NCBI GenBank assembly: GCA_029961685.1
Contig: JARWKL010000015.1
Coordinates: 9,732,801-9,796,800, forward strand
Reading direction: 5' to 3'
Source: Aristolochia californica
Lineage: Eukaryota; Streptophyta; Magnoliopsida; Piperales; Aristolochiaceae
DNA: 64,000 nucleotides
Below, in pieces: positions 10,834 through 22,736 of the stretch (its first letter is position 1; every line of letters begins with the position of its first letter). Under the pieces are notes generated by a model, which worked only from the letters and a program-made list of their open reading frames with translations, searched no databases and had not been told where the DNA came from. Made by a program: the position numbers and the translations under genes.

Positions 10834-13800
10834 GCCTATTTACAAAAAGTGGACCTAAAAATTATAGATGTTATGATCAATTAATGATGTGTAACGGCTA
10901 TAATTTTTGTTAGAAATGACTTATGGTTTGGGAGTCAGCACTCAGGTAAAAATACGTCACCACCCCTTTTCAGATTATTGCAAAAATTAATATATAAAAA
11001 AACTAAAAGATTTTACAATCCTTAAAAATCACAGATACTTTTTGAAATTATCTCTCTGAACATTTGTGCATTTCAATTTTGGATGTTCAATTTTTTTTCA
11101 AATTCAAACCTGAGTTTTCACTCACCCATTTTTTTCATCAACAAAAAGATGAGGCAAATAGATCACAATATAATGAAAATTTAAGAATTTATGTATGCAA
11201 AAAATTGAAAACTATAAAAAATGTAAGTGAAGAAAATCATGTCACGCGCTAAAAATGAACCCCAAAATTTTGTTATCCATGTTTGGGAAATTCCACTAGT
11301 ACAACCCTTAATATGTTGGTGGAATTTTATAAGAAAGAAATTTCTAATTAGATCCTAACATGTTTTAAATAAGGATATGCATGCCTGTAACATGTTGAAG
11401 ATGTAAATGACCTAATGATCCAAAATTTTAGAGGAGTAGAAAAAATTAAATTCTCAAGTTAACGTGCGGTGGGATATTTACCAGAGCCAAACAACCCACT
11501 TTTTGCCTATTTACAAATAGCAGACCTAACAATCATAGATCATCATAAATGTTTTGATCGATTAATTATGTGTAACGACAATAATTTTTGGTAGAATTGA
11601 CATATGGTTTGGGAGTCAACACGCAATTAAAAATGCCTCGCCCCCTTTTTTGAACATTGCTAAACCTAATATATAAAAAACCAAAAGAGTAAACAATCTT
11701 TAAAAATCACAGATACTTTTTGGAATTATCTCTCTTAGTATTTTTGCATTTACATTTTGGACGTTCAATTTTTTTTCATATCCAAACTTGAGTTTTCACT
11801 CTCCCATTTTTCACGTAAACAAAAAGATAAGGCAATTAGATCACAAGAAAATGAAAATTTTAGAGCTTATGTTTGAAAAAAAATCGAAAAACTATAATGT
11901 AATTGAAGAAAATCATTTCACGCACTAAAAATGAACACTAAAGTTTTGTTATTCATGTTCGGGAAATTCCACTAGTACAACCCCTAATACCTAGGTGGAA
12001 TTTTATACGAAAGAGATTTTTAATTGATCCTAACATGTTTTAAATATGGATATGCATGGTTGAAACATGTTGAAGGAGCAAATGACCTAATGATCCAAAA
12101 TTTTCAAGGAGTAGAAAAAATTAAATTCTCACGTGAACGTGCGGTTGGATATTTACTAGAGCCAAACAATCCACTTTTTGTCTATTTACAAAAAGCAGAC
12201 CTAACTATCATACATCATCGTAAATGTTTTGATCGATTACTAATGTGTAACGGCTATAATTTTGGGTAGAAATAACTTATTGTTTGGGCGTCAACACTCA
12301 TTTAAAAATGCCTCCTCCCCCCCCTCCTCCCTTTTCTGATGATTTCAAAACCTAATATATAAAAAACTAAAAGAGTTTACAATCCTTAAAAATCACAGAT
12401 ACATTTTGGTATTATCTCTCTCGGTATTTTTGCATTTCCATTTTGGATGTTCAATTTTTTTTCAAATCCAAACTTGAGTTTTCACTTTTCCATTTTCTCG
12501 TAAACAAAAACAAAAGGCAATTAGTTCACAAAAAAATAAAAATTTTAGAGTTTAGGTATGCAAAAAATCGAAAACTACAACAAATGTATGTGAAGAAAAT
12601 TATTTCACTCACTAAATATGAACACCAAAGTTTTGGTATCCATGTTCGGGAAATTCAACTAGTACAACCCCTAATACCTTTGTGGAATTTTATAAGGAAG
12701 ATATTTCTAATTGATGCTAATGTTTTAAATATGGATATGCATGCCTGAAACATGTTGAAGATGCAAATGACCTAATGATCCAAAAATTTCAAAAACGACA
12801 AACAATTAAATTCTCAAGTTAACGTGCGGTGGGATATTTACCAGAGCCAAACAACCCACTTTTTAGCTATTTAAAAAAAGTCGACCTAACACTCATAGAT
12901 TATCGTAAATGTTTTTATTGATTAATGATGTGTAACGGCTATAATTTTTGTTAGAAATGACTTATGGTTTGGGAGTCAACACTCAGTTAAAAATGCCTCG
13001 CCCCCCCTTTTCCGATGATTGCAAAACCTAATATATAAAAAACTAAAAGAGTTTACAATCCTTAAAAATCACAGATACTTTATGGAATTATATCTCTCAG
13101 TATTTTTGCATTTCCAATTTTGATGTTCAATTTTTTTTCAAATCCAAACTTGAGTTTTCACTCTCTCATTTTTCTCGTAAACAAAAAGATAAGTGAAATA
13201 AATCACAACAAAATAAAAAATTTAGAATTCATGTATGCAAAAAATATAAAACTATAATAAATGTAATTGAAGAAAATTATTTCACGCACAAAAAATGAAC
13301 AACAAAGTTTTGTTATCCATGTTTTGGAAATTCCACTAGTACAACCCCTAATAGCTTGCTCGAATTTGATAAGAAAGAGATTTCTAATTGACCCTAAAAT
13401 GTTTTAAATATGGATATTCATGCCTGAAACATGTTTAAGATGCAAATGACCAATGATCCAAAAATTTTAAGGAGTAGAAAAAATTAATTTCTCAAGTTAA
13501 CGTGCGGTAGGATATTTACATGAGCCAAACAACCCAGTTTTTGCCTATTTACAAAAAGTGGATCTAAAAATCATAGATCATCTCGTAAACATTTTGATCA
13601 ATTAATGATGTGTAATGGCTATAATTTTTGTTAGAAATGACTTATGGTTTGGGAGTCAACACTCTGATAAAAATGCATCGCCCCCCCTATTCCGATGATT
13701 GCAAAACCTAATATGTAAAATTCTAAAACGGTTTACAATCCTTAACAATTTCAGATACTTTTTGGAATTATCTCTCTCAGCATTTGTGTATTTCCATTTT

Positions 13801-15540
13801 GTAGGTTCAATTTTTTTTCATATCCAAACTTGAGTTTTCACTCCCCCATTTTTCTCGTGAACCAAAAGATAAGGCAAAGAGATCACAAAAAAATGAAAAT
13901 TTTAGAGTTTATGTATGCAAAAAATTGAAAACTATAATAAATGTAAGTGAAGAAAATTATTTCACGCACTAAACATGAACTCCAAAGTTTTTGTGGAATT
14001 TACTAAGAAAGATATTTCAAATTGATCTTAACATGTTTTAAATAGGGATATGCATGCCTGAAACATATTGAAGATGTAAATGACCCAATGATCCAAACAT
14101 TTCAAGGAGTATAAAAAATTAAATTCTCGAGTTAACGTGCGGTGGGATATTTACCAGAGCAAAATAACCCACTTTTTGCCTATTTACAAAAAGTGAACCT
14201 AACAATCATAGATCATCGTAAATGTTTTGATCGAATAATGATGTGTAACCGCTATAATTTTTGTTAGAAATGACTAATGGTTTGGGAGTCAACACTTAGT
14301 TAAAAATATCACGCCCCCCTTTTTTCGATGACTGCAAAACCTAATATATAAAAAACTAAAAGAGTTTACAATCCTTAAAAATCACAGATACTTTTTGGAA
14401 TTGTCTCTCTCAGCATTTGTATATTTCCATTTTGGATGTTCAATTTTTTCTCAAATCCAAACCTGAGTTTTCACTCTCCCATTTTTCTCATAAACAAAAA
14501 AAAAGATAAGTCAAATAGATCACAACAAAATGAAAATTTAAGAGTTTATGTATCCAAAAAATTAAAAACTATAATAAATGTAAGTAACGAAAAATATTTC
14601 ACGCATTAAAAATGAACACCAAAGTTTTGTTATCCATGTTTGGGAAATTCCTATAGTATAACCCCTAATTGCTTGGTGGAATTTTAAAAGAAAGAGATTT
14701 CTAATTAATCCAAACATGTTTTAAAAATGGATATGCATGCCTGAAACATGTTGAAGATGCAAATGACTTAACGAGCCAAAATTTCAAGGAGTAGAAAAAA
14801 TAAATTTTCAAGTTAACGTGCAGTGGGATATTTACCAAAGCCAAACAACCCACTTTTTGCCTATTTACAAAAAGCAGACCTAACAATCATAGATTAAATG
14901 TATTGATTGATTAATGATGTGTAACCGCTATATTTTTTGTTAGAAATGACTTATGGTTTGGGAGTCAACACTCAATTAAAAAGACCTAGCCCCCCCTTTT
15001 CCGATGATTGCAAAACCTAATATATAAAAACTAAAAGAGTTTACAATCCTTAAAAATCACATATACTTTTTGCAATTATCTCTCTCACTATTTTTGCATT
15101 TACATTTTGGATGTTAAATTTTTTTTCAAATACAAACTTGAGTTTTCACTCTCCCAAATTTCGCGTAAACAAAAAGATACGGCCATTAGATTACAAAAAA
15201 ATGAAAATTTTAGAGTTTATGTATGCAAAAAATTGAATACTATAATAAATGTAATTGAAGAAAATCATTTCATGCACTAAAAATGAACACGAAAGTTTTG
15301 TTATCAATGTTCGGGAAATTCCACTAGTACAAACCCTAATACCTTGGTGGAATTTTATAAGGAAGAGATTTCTAATTGATCCTAACATATTTTAAATATG
15401 GATATGCATGCCTGAAACATGTTGAAGATGCAAATGACCTAACGATCCAAAAATTTTAAGGAGTAGAAAAAATTAATTTCTTAAGTTAATGTACGGTGGA
15501 AAAAATTTCAAGGAGTAGAAAAAATTAATTTCTCAAGTTA
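10834..15540 (+). repeat. ~680-bp satellite array, forward orientation, second higher-order copy
   Basis: Monomer phase markers lie near 10989, 11666, 12351, 13028, 13708, 14340 and 15016. In order they match the monomers at 931, 1606, (2281/2914), 3592, 6250, 6883 and 7556 through private variants. Examples are GGCAATTAGTTCACAAAAAA with TTTAGGTATGC (12,512-12,560 and 3,080-3,125), AAGAGATCACAA with CATGAACTCCAAAG (13,871-13,990 and 6,419-6,530), and the missing segment in AGATTAAATGTATTGAT (14,891 and 7,432). The array ends at an orientation switch at about 15,541. No gene was seen. Confidence 0.92.
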
Positions 15541-15545
15541 AAGTT
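15449..15545. other. Satellite orientation-switch (inversion) junction
   Basis: Forward satellite ends ...TTAATTTCTCAAGTTAA at about 15,541, and reverse satellite starts TTAAAATTTTCATTTTGTGG at about 15,544. Just before the switch, about 50 bp (AGGAGTAGAAAAAATTAATT context) is duplicated in tandem (about 15,458-15,490 and 15,508-15,540), and AAGTTA is repeated at the joint. The monomers on the two sides are of different subtypes and start at different phases. This is therefore not a simple fold-back of one monomer but a head-to-head join of diverged arrays. Confidence 0.85.
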
Positions 15546-15887
15546 AAAATTTTCATTTTGTGGTGATCTATTTGCCTTATCTTTTTGTTTACGAGAAAAA
15601 ACGGGAGAGTGAAAACTCATGTTTGGATTTGAAAAAAATGGAACATCCATAATGGAAATGCACAAATGCTGAGAGGGATAATTCCAAAAAGTATCTGAGA
15701 TTTTTAAGGATTGGTTTTACAATCATCGGAAAAGGGGAGAGAAGGGGGGGGGGGGGGGGGGGGGTTGGGGGGCACTTTTTACTGAGTGTTGACTCCCAAA
15801 CCATATGTCATTTCTAAAAAAAATTATAGCTGTTACACATCATTAATCGATCAAAACATTTATGATTATCTATGATTGTTAGGTCCG
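15541..15887 (-). repeat. ~680-bp satellite, reverse orientation, partial monomer
   Basis: First reverse-oriented monomer. It lacks the usual CTCTTTTAGTTTTTTATA segment near 15,712 (it reads AAGGATTGGTTTTACAATC) and carries a 21-G tract at 15,744-15,764. It is interrupted at 15,887 by an LTR element inserted after TTAGGTCCG. Confidence 0.9.
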
Positions 15888-16328
15888 TGTTGGAAGAAAA
15901 CCTCAAGCCCACACGACCAAAGAAGAGCCACATATCTTAGATTATTTTAAGATTGGCCACACGACCAAGGAAGGCCCACAAGATGGGCCCAAGCCAATAA
16001 GAAGTAGGACCCACAATGATTACCATGAGCTGGCATCCTTATCACATCAGTTGGAAGATCATGAAGTACTCAAGAAAGTATCTTTATCTAGGGTCACGAC
16101 CAAGAAGATTTTTAGTTTGAGTTATGTTTGTCTTTTATCAATATTGAGTTATTTAATTATGCTAGGACTTATCTTTAAGTGTTAGAGTTTGGGTGTAATT
16201 GGGACAAATGTAGTTTTATTGTAATTGAACTCTACTACCTTCCCCTATTATAAATAGAGGTTTATGCACTCTGATTACAACAAGTTATTGATGTCAATGA
16301 AGTATTTCACTTTTTCATAAATTCAACA
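15888..16328 (+). repeat. 5' LTR of the non-autonomous element
   Basis: 441 bp, starting TGTTGGAAGAAAACCTC and ending CATAAATTCAACA. It contains TATAAATA at 16,249-16,256, a plausible LTR promoter TATA box about 72 bp before the LTR end. It is repeated at 18,090-18,529, and a 3' fragment is at 49,774-49,993. Confidence 0.9.
16249..16256 (+). promoter_or_regulatory. Putative TATA box in the 5' LTR
   Basis: TATAAATA in the context CCCCTATTATAAATAGAGG. The same element is at 18,451-18,458 in the 3' LTR and on the minus strand in both Copia LTRs (53,645-53,652 and 58,462-58,469). The position is conserved between the two LTR families. Confidence 0.6.
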
Positions 16329-16340
16329 TGGTATCTGAGC
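16329..16340 (+). other. Primer-binding site (initiator tRNA-Met type)
   Basis: TGGTATCTGAGC starts immediately after the LTR. The canonical plant Copia site complementary to initiator tRNA-Met is TGGTATCAGAGC, so there is one mismatch (A to T). Confidence 0.85.
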
Positions 16341-18075
16341 TGGTTCTATGAGTTGACTTGGTCAACTCACGGAGGTAATGTGATCCATTTCTCTAAACCC
16401 TAAACCCTAAGTCCACGTCCATAGTTATTTTTTTCAGTCCCTACACCCATAGTTTGCTTTGCATTTTTTACCTCTATACGTAGTTTTTTATATTTTAAAT
16501 TATATATTGACAGAAAGATATTTGAGTCTACTTTCCAAAAAAAACCTATTTGTTCCAATCGGAGTTATCTATAGAGAGATATAGATATTTTAATGAGTGA
16601 AGGTCAGATTGGAAGGTTCGAGCAGCAGCAGAAATCTTCTGATTCCGAGAAATCGATATTTGAATCAATAAAGGTCAGATTGGAAAAAAGGTTCGAGCGG
16701 TAGCAGAAAGCTTCAACTTTCGAGGTATTTTATGCTATCAAGAAAGAGACTTTATATGGATAATTATATATCAAAAGAAATATACGTAAGTGTATTTTCT
16801 TACCTATTCAACCAATCCTCAGTATGATCTTTTTATAAGGAGGTATTGATCTTTGAAGAATCAATGGTCATTTTGGAAAAATAGGAGAAACAGTATTAAG
16901 TTCGGCCATATGATAGAGACCAAAATACATCAGATTATTTATCTTCTTAAAATTATATTTTATGAAGTTAAGTTATACTTGGATGAAAGGTATTTAAGTC
17001 TACTTTTATAAGGAAAATATTTCATGTCAATCTGATCTATATTGAAAGTTATATTCGAATTGGAAAAATCGAAGGTCATGTTGGTATTCTGTTACATTGA
17101 AAATCCCAATTTAAGCAGATTGTTTTGCGTCACTATTTGAGTTGTTATATCAAAAAAATATATCACTTCTCCCTGGTTTGAGGGCTTTCTTATACATCTA
17201 TGTTATTTGGGCTTATTGCTACATCTATGATATTTGGTTTATGCTGGTATCACTGCCATTACCTCCCAGCTTAAGGGGGAGAAGTAGAAGAAGTACAAGA
17301 AAGAGGTATTTTATTTCATATGTTGTGAATAAGTTTATGTGACCAAAATATTCAAGAAAAGGGGAGCACAAAAGATGAAGCTTGTGCAACTAAGAAGAAA
17401 TTTTTATAACGGATTCTTTCATGGGTTCTTTTACAAAGTTTATTATTTGGTTTGTGTTATATGTGTTGGAAGATGGTCGTGATATATTCAGCTATAGCTA
17501 TTATGTCTCTTTGGGGACATTATTATTGAAAAAGATGTGGCCTCAAGTCATCATTTATTTTACCCCGTCAAAATGATCAAAATTATTGTGGTTGGGAGTC
17601 CATGACGGAGGAACTTCATCCCCGTCAAAAAGATCAAAATTATTTGTGGTTGGAAGTCTATGATGGAGGAACTTCATCCCCGTAAAAAAGATCAAAATTA
17701 TTTGTGGTTGGAAGTCCATGAAGGAGGAACTTATTAATACATCTATGTAAACACAACCCCCCCCCTATGTCTCAAATCACTTGAGAGTCGTTGTCCTGTG
17801 GAGGGACACGGTGGTGGACTCTTCAGAGCAATGCCGATAGACACACTACCAATAGAAGATGGATTGTGCCCCACATCCAGCATTAGGACTGGAGTATGAA
17901 GCAATGTCTTACCGGATAGGAGTGATTTTTACTCTCACTTATATAATGCCACATGGCCTCAATGAAGTACACAACAACGTGAGGGGGAATATTGGAAGAT
18001 GTGCCATTTTATAAAAAAATATATTCTATACATCATTTGCAGCAAGTTGGGAGTTCATGTTGTTCTCTCACCCCC
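16341..18075 (+). other. Internal non-coding region of the non-autonomous element
   Basis: No recognisable protein domain in any frame. Contents: a CTAAACCCTAAACCCTAAG stretch at about 16,395; a diverged ~71-bp direct repeat (AGGTCAGATTGGAA... at 16,601 and 16,672, each followed by GGTTCGAGC and AGCAGAAA); three tandem ~57-bp units at 17,563-17,732; and a PPT-like plus LTR-start-like segment at 17,981-18,000. The motif GTTGGAAGAT also occurs near 17,464. The region probably supplies packaging or leader functions only. Confidence 0.75.
17563..17732 (+). repeat. Three tandem 57-58-bp units inside the non-autonomous element
   Basis: Units begin CCCCGTCAAAA at 17,563, CCCCGTCAAAA at 17,620 and CCCCGTAAAAA at 17,678. 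Each contains ATGATCAAAATTAT or AGATCAAAATTAT, then GTGGTTGG(G/A)AGTC, and ends GGAGGAACTT. Differences are scattered, so the triplication is not recent. Confidence 0.85.
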
Positions 18076-18089
18076 AGCTTGAGGGGGAG
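18076..18089 (+). other. Polypurine tract of the non-autonomous element
   Basis: AGCTTGAGGGGGAG lies directly against the 3' LTR start at 18,090. It is identical to the PPT of the minus-strand Copia (54,084-54,097, reverse complement). Confidence 0.88.
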
Positions 18090-18529
18090 TGTTGGAAGAT
18101 AAGCTCAAGCTGACACGACCAAGGAAGGCTCATATATCTAAGATTATTATAAGATGGGCCACACAACGAAGGAAGGCCCACAAGATGGGCCCAAGACTAT
18201 AAGAAGTAGGACCCACAATGATTACCATGAGCTGGCATCCTTATCACATCAGTTGGAAGATCATGAAGCACTCAAGAAAGTATCTTTATCTAGGGTCACG
18301 ACCAAGAAGAGTTTTAGTTTGAGTTATGTTTTTCTTTCATCAATATTGTGTTATTTAATTATGCTAGGATTTATCTTTAAGTGTTAGAGTTTGGGTTTAA
18401 TTGGGACAAGGGTAGTTTTATTGTAATTGGACTCTACTACCTTCCTCTATTATAAATAGAAGTTCATGTACTTTGATCACAACAAGTTATTGATGTCAAT
18501 GAAGTATTTCACTTTCCATAAATTCAATT
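18090..18529 (+). repeat. 3' LTR of the non-autonomous element
   Basis: 440 bp, starting TGTTGGAAGATAAGCTC. The end is decayed: the last two bases are TT in place of CA (AAATTCAATT). It contains TATAAATA at 18,451-18,458. An open frame of 77 codons at 18,154 is spurious because it is closed in the 5' LTR. Confidence 0.88.
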
Positions 18530-20445
18530 GTCCCCTTTTTTTAATAGGCAAACAATGCGTTTTTTGGCTTTGGTAAATATCCCACTAGACGTTAACTTGA
18601 GAATTTAATTTTTCCTACTCCTTGAAATTTTTTGTTCATTAGGTCATTTGCATCTTCAATATGTTTCAGGCATGCATATCCATATTTAAAACATGTTAGG
18701 ATCAATTAGAAATCTCCTTCTTATAAAATTCCACTAAGCTATTAGGGGTTGTACTGGTGGAATTTTCCAAACATGGATACCAAAACTTTAGTGTTCATTT
18801 TTAGTGTGTGAAATAATTTTCTTCACTTACATTTATTATAGTTTTCAAATTTTTGCATAGATAAACTCTAAAATTTTCATTTTGTTGTCATCTAGTTTCC
18901 TTATCTTTTTGTATACAAGAAAAATAAGAGAGTGAAAAATCAAGTTTGGATTTGAAAAAAAATTGAACATCCAAAATGGAAATGTACAAATGCTGAGAGA
19001 GATAATTAAAAAAATTATCTATGATTTTTACTGATTGTGAACTCTTTTAGTTTTTAAATATTAGGTTTTGCAATCATCGGAAAAGTGGGGGTGAGGCATT
19101 TTTAACTGAGTGTTGACTCCCAAACCATAAGTCATTTCTAAAAAAAATTATAGCTGTTACACATCTTTAATCGATCAAAACATTTACAATGATCTACGAA
19201 TGTTAGGTCCGCTTTTTGTAAATAGGCAAAAAGTGGGTTGTTTGGCTCTAGTAAATATGCCACTGCAAGTTAACTTAAGAATTTAGTTTTTCCTACTCCT
19301 TGAAAGTTTTGGATCATTAGGTCATTTGCATCCTCAACATGTTTCAGGCATGCATATCCATATTTAATGCATATTAGGATCAATTAGAAATTTCTTCCTT
19401 TTAAAATTTCACCAAGCTATTAGGGGTTATACTAGTGGAATTTCCCAAACATGGATAACAAAATTTTTGTGATCATTTTTAGTGCTTGAAATAATTTTCT
19501 GCACTTACATTTATTATTGTTTTCAATTTTTTTCATACATAAACTATAAAATTTTCATTTTGGTGTAATCAATGTGCCTTATCTTTTTTTTTTTACGAGA
19601 AAAATGGGAGAGTGAAAATTCAAGTTTGGATTTGAAAAAAATTGAAAATCCAAAATGGAAATGCACAAATGCTGAGAGAGATAATTGCAAAAAGTATCTG
19701 TGATTTTTAAGGAAGGTAACTTCTTTTAGTTTTTTATATATTAGGTTTTTCAATCATCGAAAAAGAGGGGCTGGGGCATTTTTAACTGAGTGTTGACTCC
19801 CAAACAATATGTCATTTCTAAAAAAAATTATAGTCGTCACACAATAATTAATCGATCAAAACATTTATGATGATCTATTAATTTTAGGTCTGCTTTATTT
19901 AAAAAGGGAAAAATTTAGTTGTTTGGCTCTGGTTAATATCCCACCGCACATTAACTTGAGAATTTAAATTTTTCGTACTCCTTGAAATTTTTGGATCATT
20001 AGGTCATTTGCATCTTAAACATCTTTGAGGCATGCATATCAATATTTAAAACATGTTAGGATCATTTAGAAATCTCTTTCTTATAAAATTCCACCCAGCT
20101 ATTAGGGGTTGTACTCGTGGAATTTCCCAAACAAGGATAACAAAAGTTTGGTGTTCATTTTTAATGCGTGAAATAATTTTATTCATTTAAATTTATTATA
20201 GATTTCAATTTTTTGCATACATAAACTAAAATTTTTTTATTTTGTTATGATCTATTTGCCTTATCTTTTTGTTTACGAGAAAAATAGGAGAGTGAAAACT
20301 CAAGTTTGGATTTGAAAAAAAATTGAACATCCAAAAAGGAAATACTCAAATATTGAGAGAGATAATTCCAAAAAGTATCTGTATTTTTTAAGGATTGTAA
20401 ACTCTTTTAGTTTTTTATATATTAGGTTTTGCAATCATCGAAAAA

Positions 20446-20470
20446 GGGGGGGGGGGGGGGGGGGGGGGGG
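20446..20470. repeat. Homopolymer G tract (25 G)
   Basis: Per-monomer G tract, here 25 G, in the context CATCGAAAAA then CGAGTCG. Confidence 0.9.
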
Positions 20471-22736
20471 CGAGTCGTTTTTAACTCAGTGTTGACTCCA
20501 AAACTATAAGTCATTTCTAACAAAATTTATAGAAGTTACACATCATTAAATGATCAAAAAATTTATGATGGTCTATGATTGTTAGGTCCGCTTTTTGTAA
20601 ATAGGAAAAAAGTGGGTTGTTTGGGTCTTCTAAATATCCCACCGCACATTAACTTGAGAAATTAATTTTTCCTTCTCCTTGAAAATTTTGAATCATTAGC
20701 TCATTTGCATTTTCAACATGTTTCAGACATCCACATCCATATTTAAAACATGTTAGGATCAATTAGTAATCTCTTTCTTATAAAATTCCACCAAACTATT
20801 AGGGGTTGTATTGGTGGAATTTCCAGAACATGGATAACAAAACTCTGGTGAGCATTTTTAGTGCGTGAAATAATTGTCTTCGCTTACAGTTATTATAGTT
20901 TTCAAGTTTTAGCATACATAAAATCTAAAATTTTCATTTTTTTGTGATCTATTTGCCTTATCTTTTCGTTTACGAGAAAAATGGGAGAGTGAAAACCCTA
21001 GTTTGGATTTGAAAAAAAATTGAATATCCAAAATGGAAATGCACAAATGCAGAGAGAGATAATTCCAAAAAGTATCTATGATTTTTAAAGGTCGTAAACT
21101 CTTTTAGTTTTTTATATATTAGGTTTTTCAATTATCGAAAAAGGGGGTGCGAGGCATTTTTTACTGAGTGTTGATTCCCAAACAATAAGTCATCTCTAAC
21201 AAAAATTATAGCCATTACACATCATTAATCGATCAAAATATTTATGATGATCTATGATTTTTAGGACTGCTTATTGCAACTAGGTAAAAAGTGGGTTGTT
21301 TGGCTTAGGTAAATATCCCACATCACGTTAACTTGAGAATTTAAATTTTCGTACTCGAAATTTTTGGATCATTAGGTCATTTGCATCTTAAACATCTTTG
21401 AGGCATGCATATCAATATTTAAAACATGTTAGGATCAATTAGAAATCTCTTTCTTATAAAATTCCACCAAGATATTAGGGGTTATACTGGTGGAATTTCC
21501 CAACATGGATAAAAAAATTTTGGTGTTCTTTTTTAGTGCGTGAAATAATTTTCTTCATTTACATTTATTATAGTTTTCATTTTTTTGCATACATAAACTC
21601 AAAATTTTTTATTTTTTATGATCTTTTTTCCTTATCTTTTTATTTACAAGACAAATAGGAGAATGAAAACTCAAGTTTGGATTTGAAAAAAAATTAACCA
21701 TCGAAAATAGAAAAACACAAATATTGAGACAGATAATTCTAAAAAGTATCTGTGGTTTTTAAGGATTTTAAACTCTTTTAGTTTTTTCAATATTAGGTTT
21801 TTAAATTATCGAAAAAGGGGGGGCGAGACATTTTTTACTGAGTGTTGATTCCCAAACAATAAGTCATCTCTAACAAAAATTATAGCCATTACACATCATT
21901 AATCGATCAAAACATTTACGATGATCTATGATTGTTAGGTCTGCTTTTTGTAAATAGGCAAAAAGTGGGTTGTTTGGCTCAGGTAATTATATCACTGCAC
22001 GTTAACTTGAGAATTTAATTTTTTCTACACCTTGAAATTTATGGATCATTAGCTCATTTGCATCTTCAACATGTTTGAGGCATGCATATCCATATTTAAA
22101 ACATGTTAGGATCAATTAGAAATCTTTTTCTTATATAATTCCACCAAGCTATTAGGGGTTGTACTAGTAGAATTTCCCAAACATGGATAACAAAACTTTG
22201 GTGCTCATTTTTAGTGCGTGAAATAATTTTCTTTACTTAAATTTATTATAGTTTTCAATTTTTTGCCGACATAAATTGTAAAATTTTCATTTTTTTGTGA
22301 TCTATTTGCCTTATCTTTTTGTTTACAAGAAAAATGGGAGTGTGAAAACTCAAGTTTGGATTTGAAAATAAATGGAACATCCAAAATGGAAATGCACAAA
22401 TGCTGAGAGAGATAATTCCAAAAAATATCTGTGATTTTTAAGGATTGTAAACTCTTTTAGTTGTTTATATATTGCATTTTGCAATCATCGGAAGAGGCAT
22501 TTTTCACTAAGTGTTGACTCCCAAACCATAAGTCATTTCTAACAAAAATTATAGACGTTACACATCATTAAATGATCAAAACATTTGTGATAATCTACGA
22601 TTGTTAGGTCCGTCTTTTGTAAATAGGCAAAAAGTGGGTTGTTTGGGTCTTGTAATTATCCCACCGCACGTTAACTTGAGAAATTAATTTTTCCTACTCC
22701 TTGACAGTTTTGGATCATTAGGTCATTTGCATATTC

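Larger units (their letters stand above)
15888..18529 (+). mobile_element. Non-autonomous LTR retrotransposon, complete, with no coding domain
   Basis: 2,642 bp with two LTRs of about 440 bp, a PBS directly after the 5' LTR, and a PPT directly before the 3' LTR. The internal 1,761 bp has no gag, protease, integrase or RT similarity that I can see, and its longest open frame is 66 codons (17,142-17,342). The flanks GTCCG (15,883-15,887) and GTCCC (18,530-18,534) are a target duplication with one mismatch. The LTRs differ at a few dozen positions by eye, so the insertion is not recent. PPT and PBS match those of the coding Copia at 53,448-58,902, so that lineage may have mobilised it; this is inference. 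It fits the class of non-coding LTR elements larger than TRIMs. Confidence 0.88.

Noticed and set aside
12024..12748. Open frames of 81 and 101 codons within the forward array
   Set aside because: Entirely satellite sequence. The longer frames arise from private indels, and the corresponding positions in sister monomers are closed.
15589..15804. Minus-strand frame with a proline run
   Set aside because: The proline run is the translation of the per-monomer G tract; the rest is satellite.
16392..16412. CTAAACCCTAAACCCTAAG resembling the plant telomere repeat
   Set aside because: Only about two and a half units, inside the leader of the non-coding LTR element. Not a telomere or an interstitial telomeric array.
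17142..17342. 66-codon frame in the non-autonomous element
   Set aside because: No recognisable domain and the composition of non-coding flanking sequence. Not supported as a gene.
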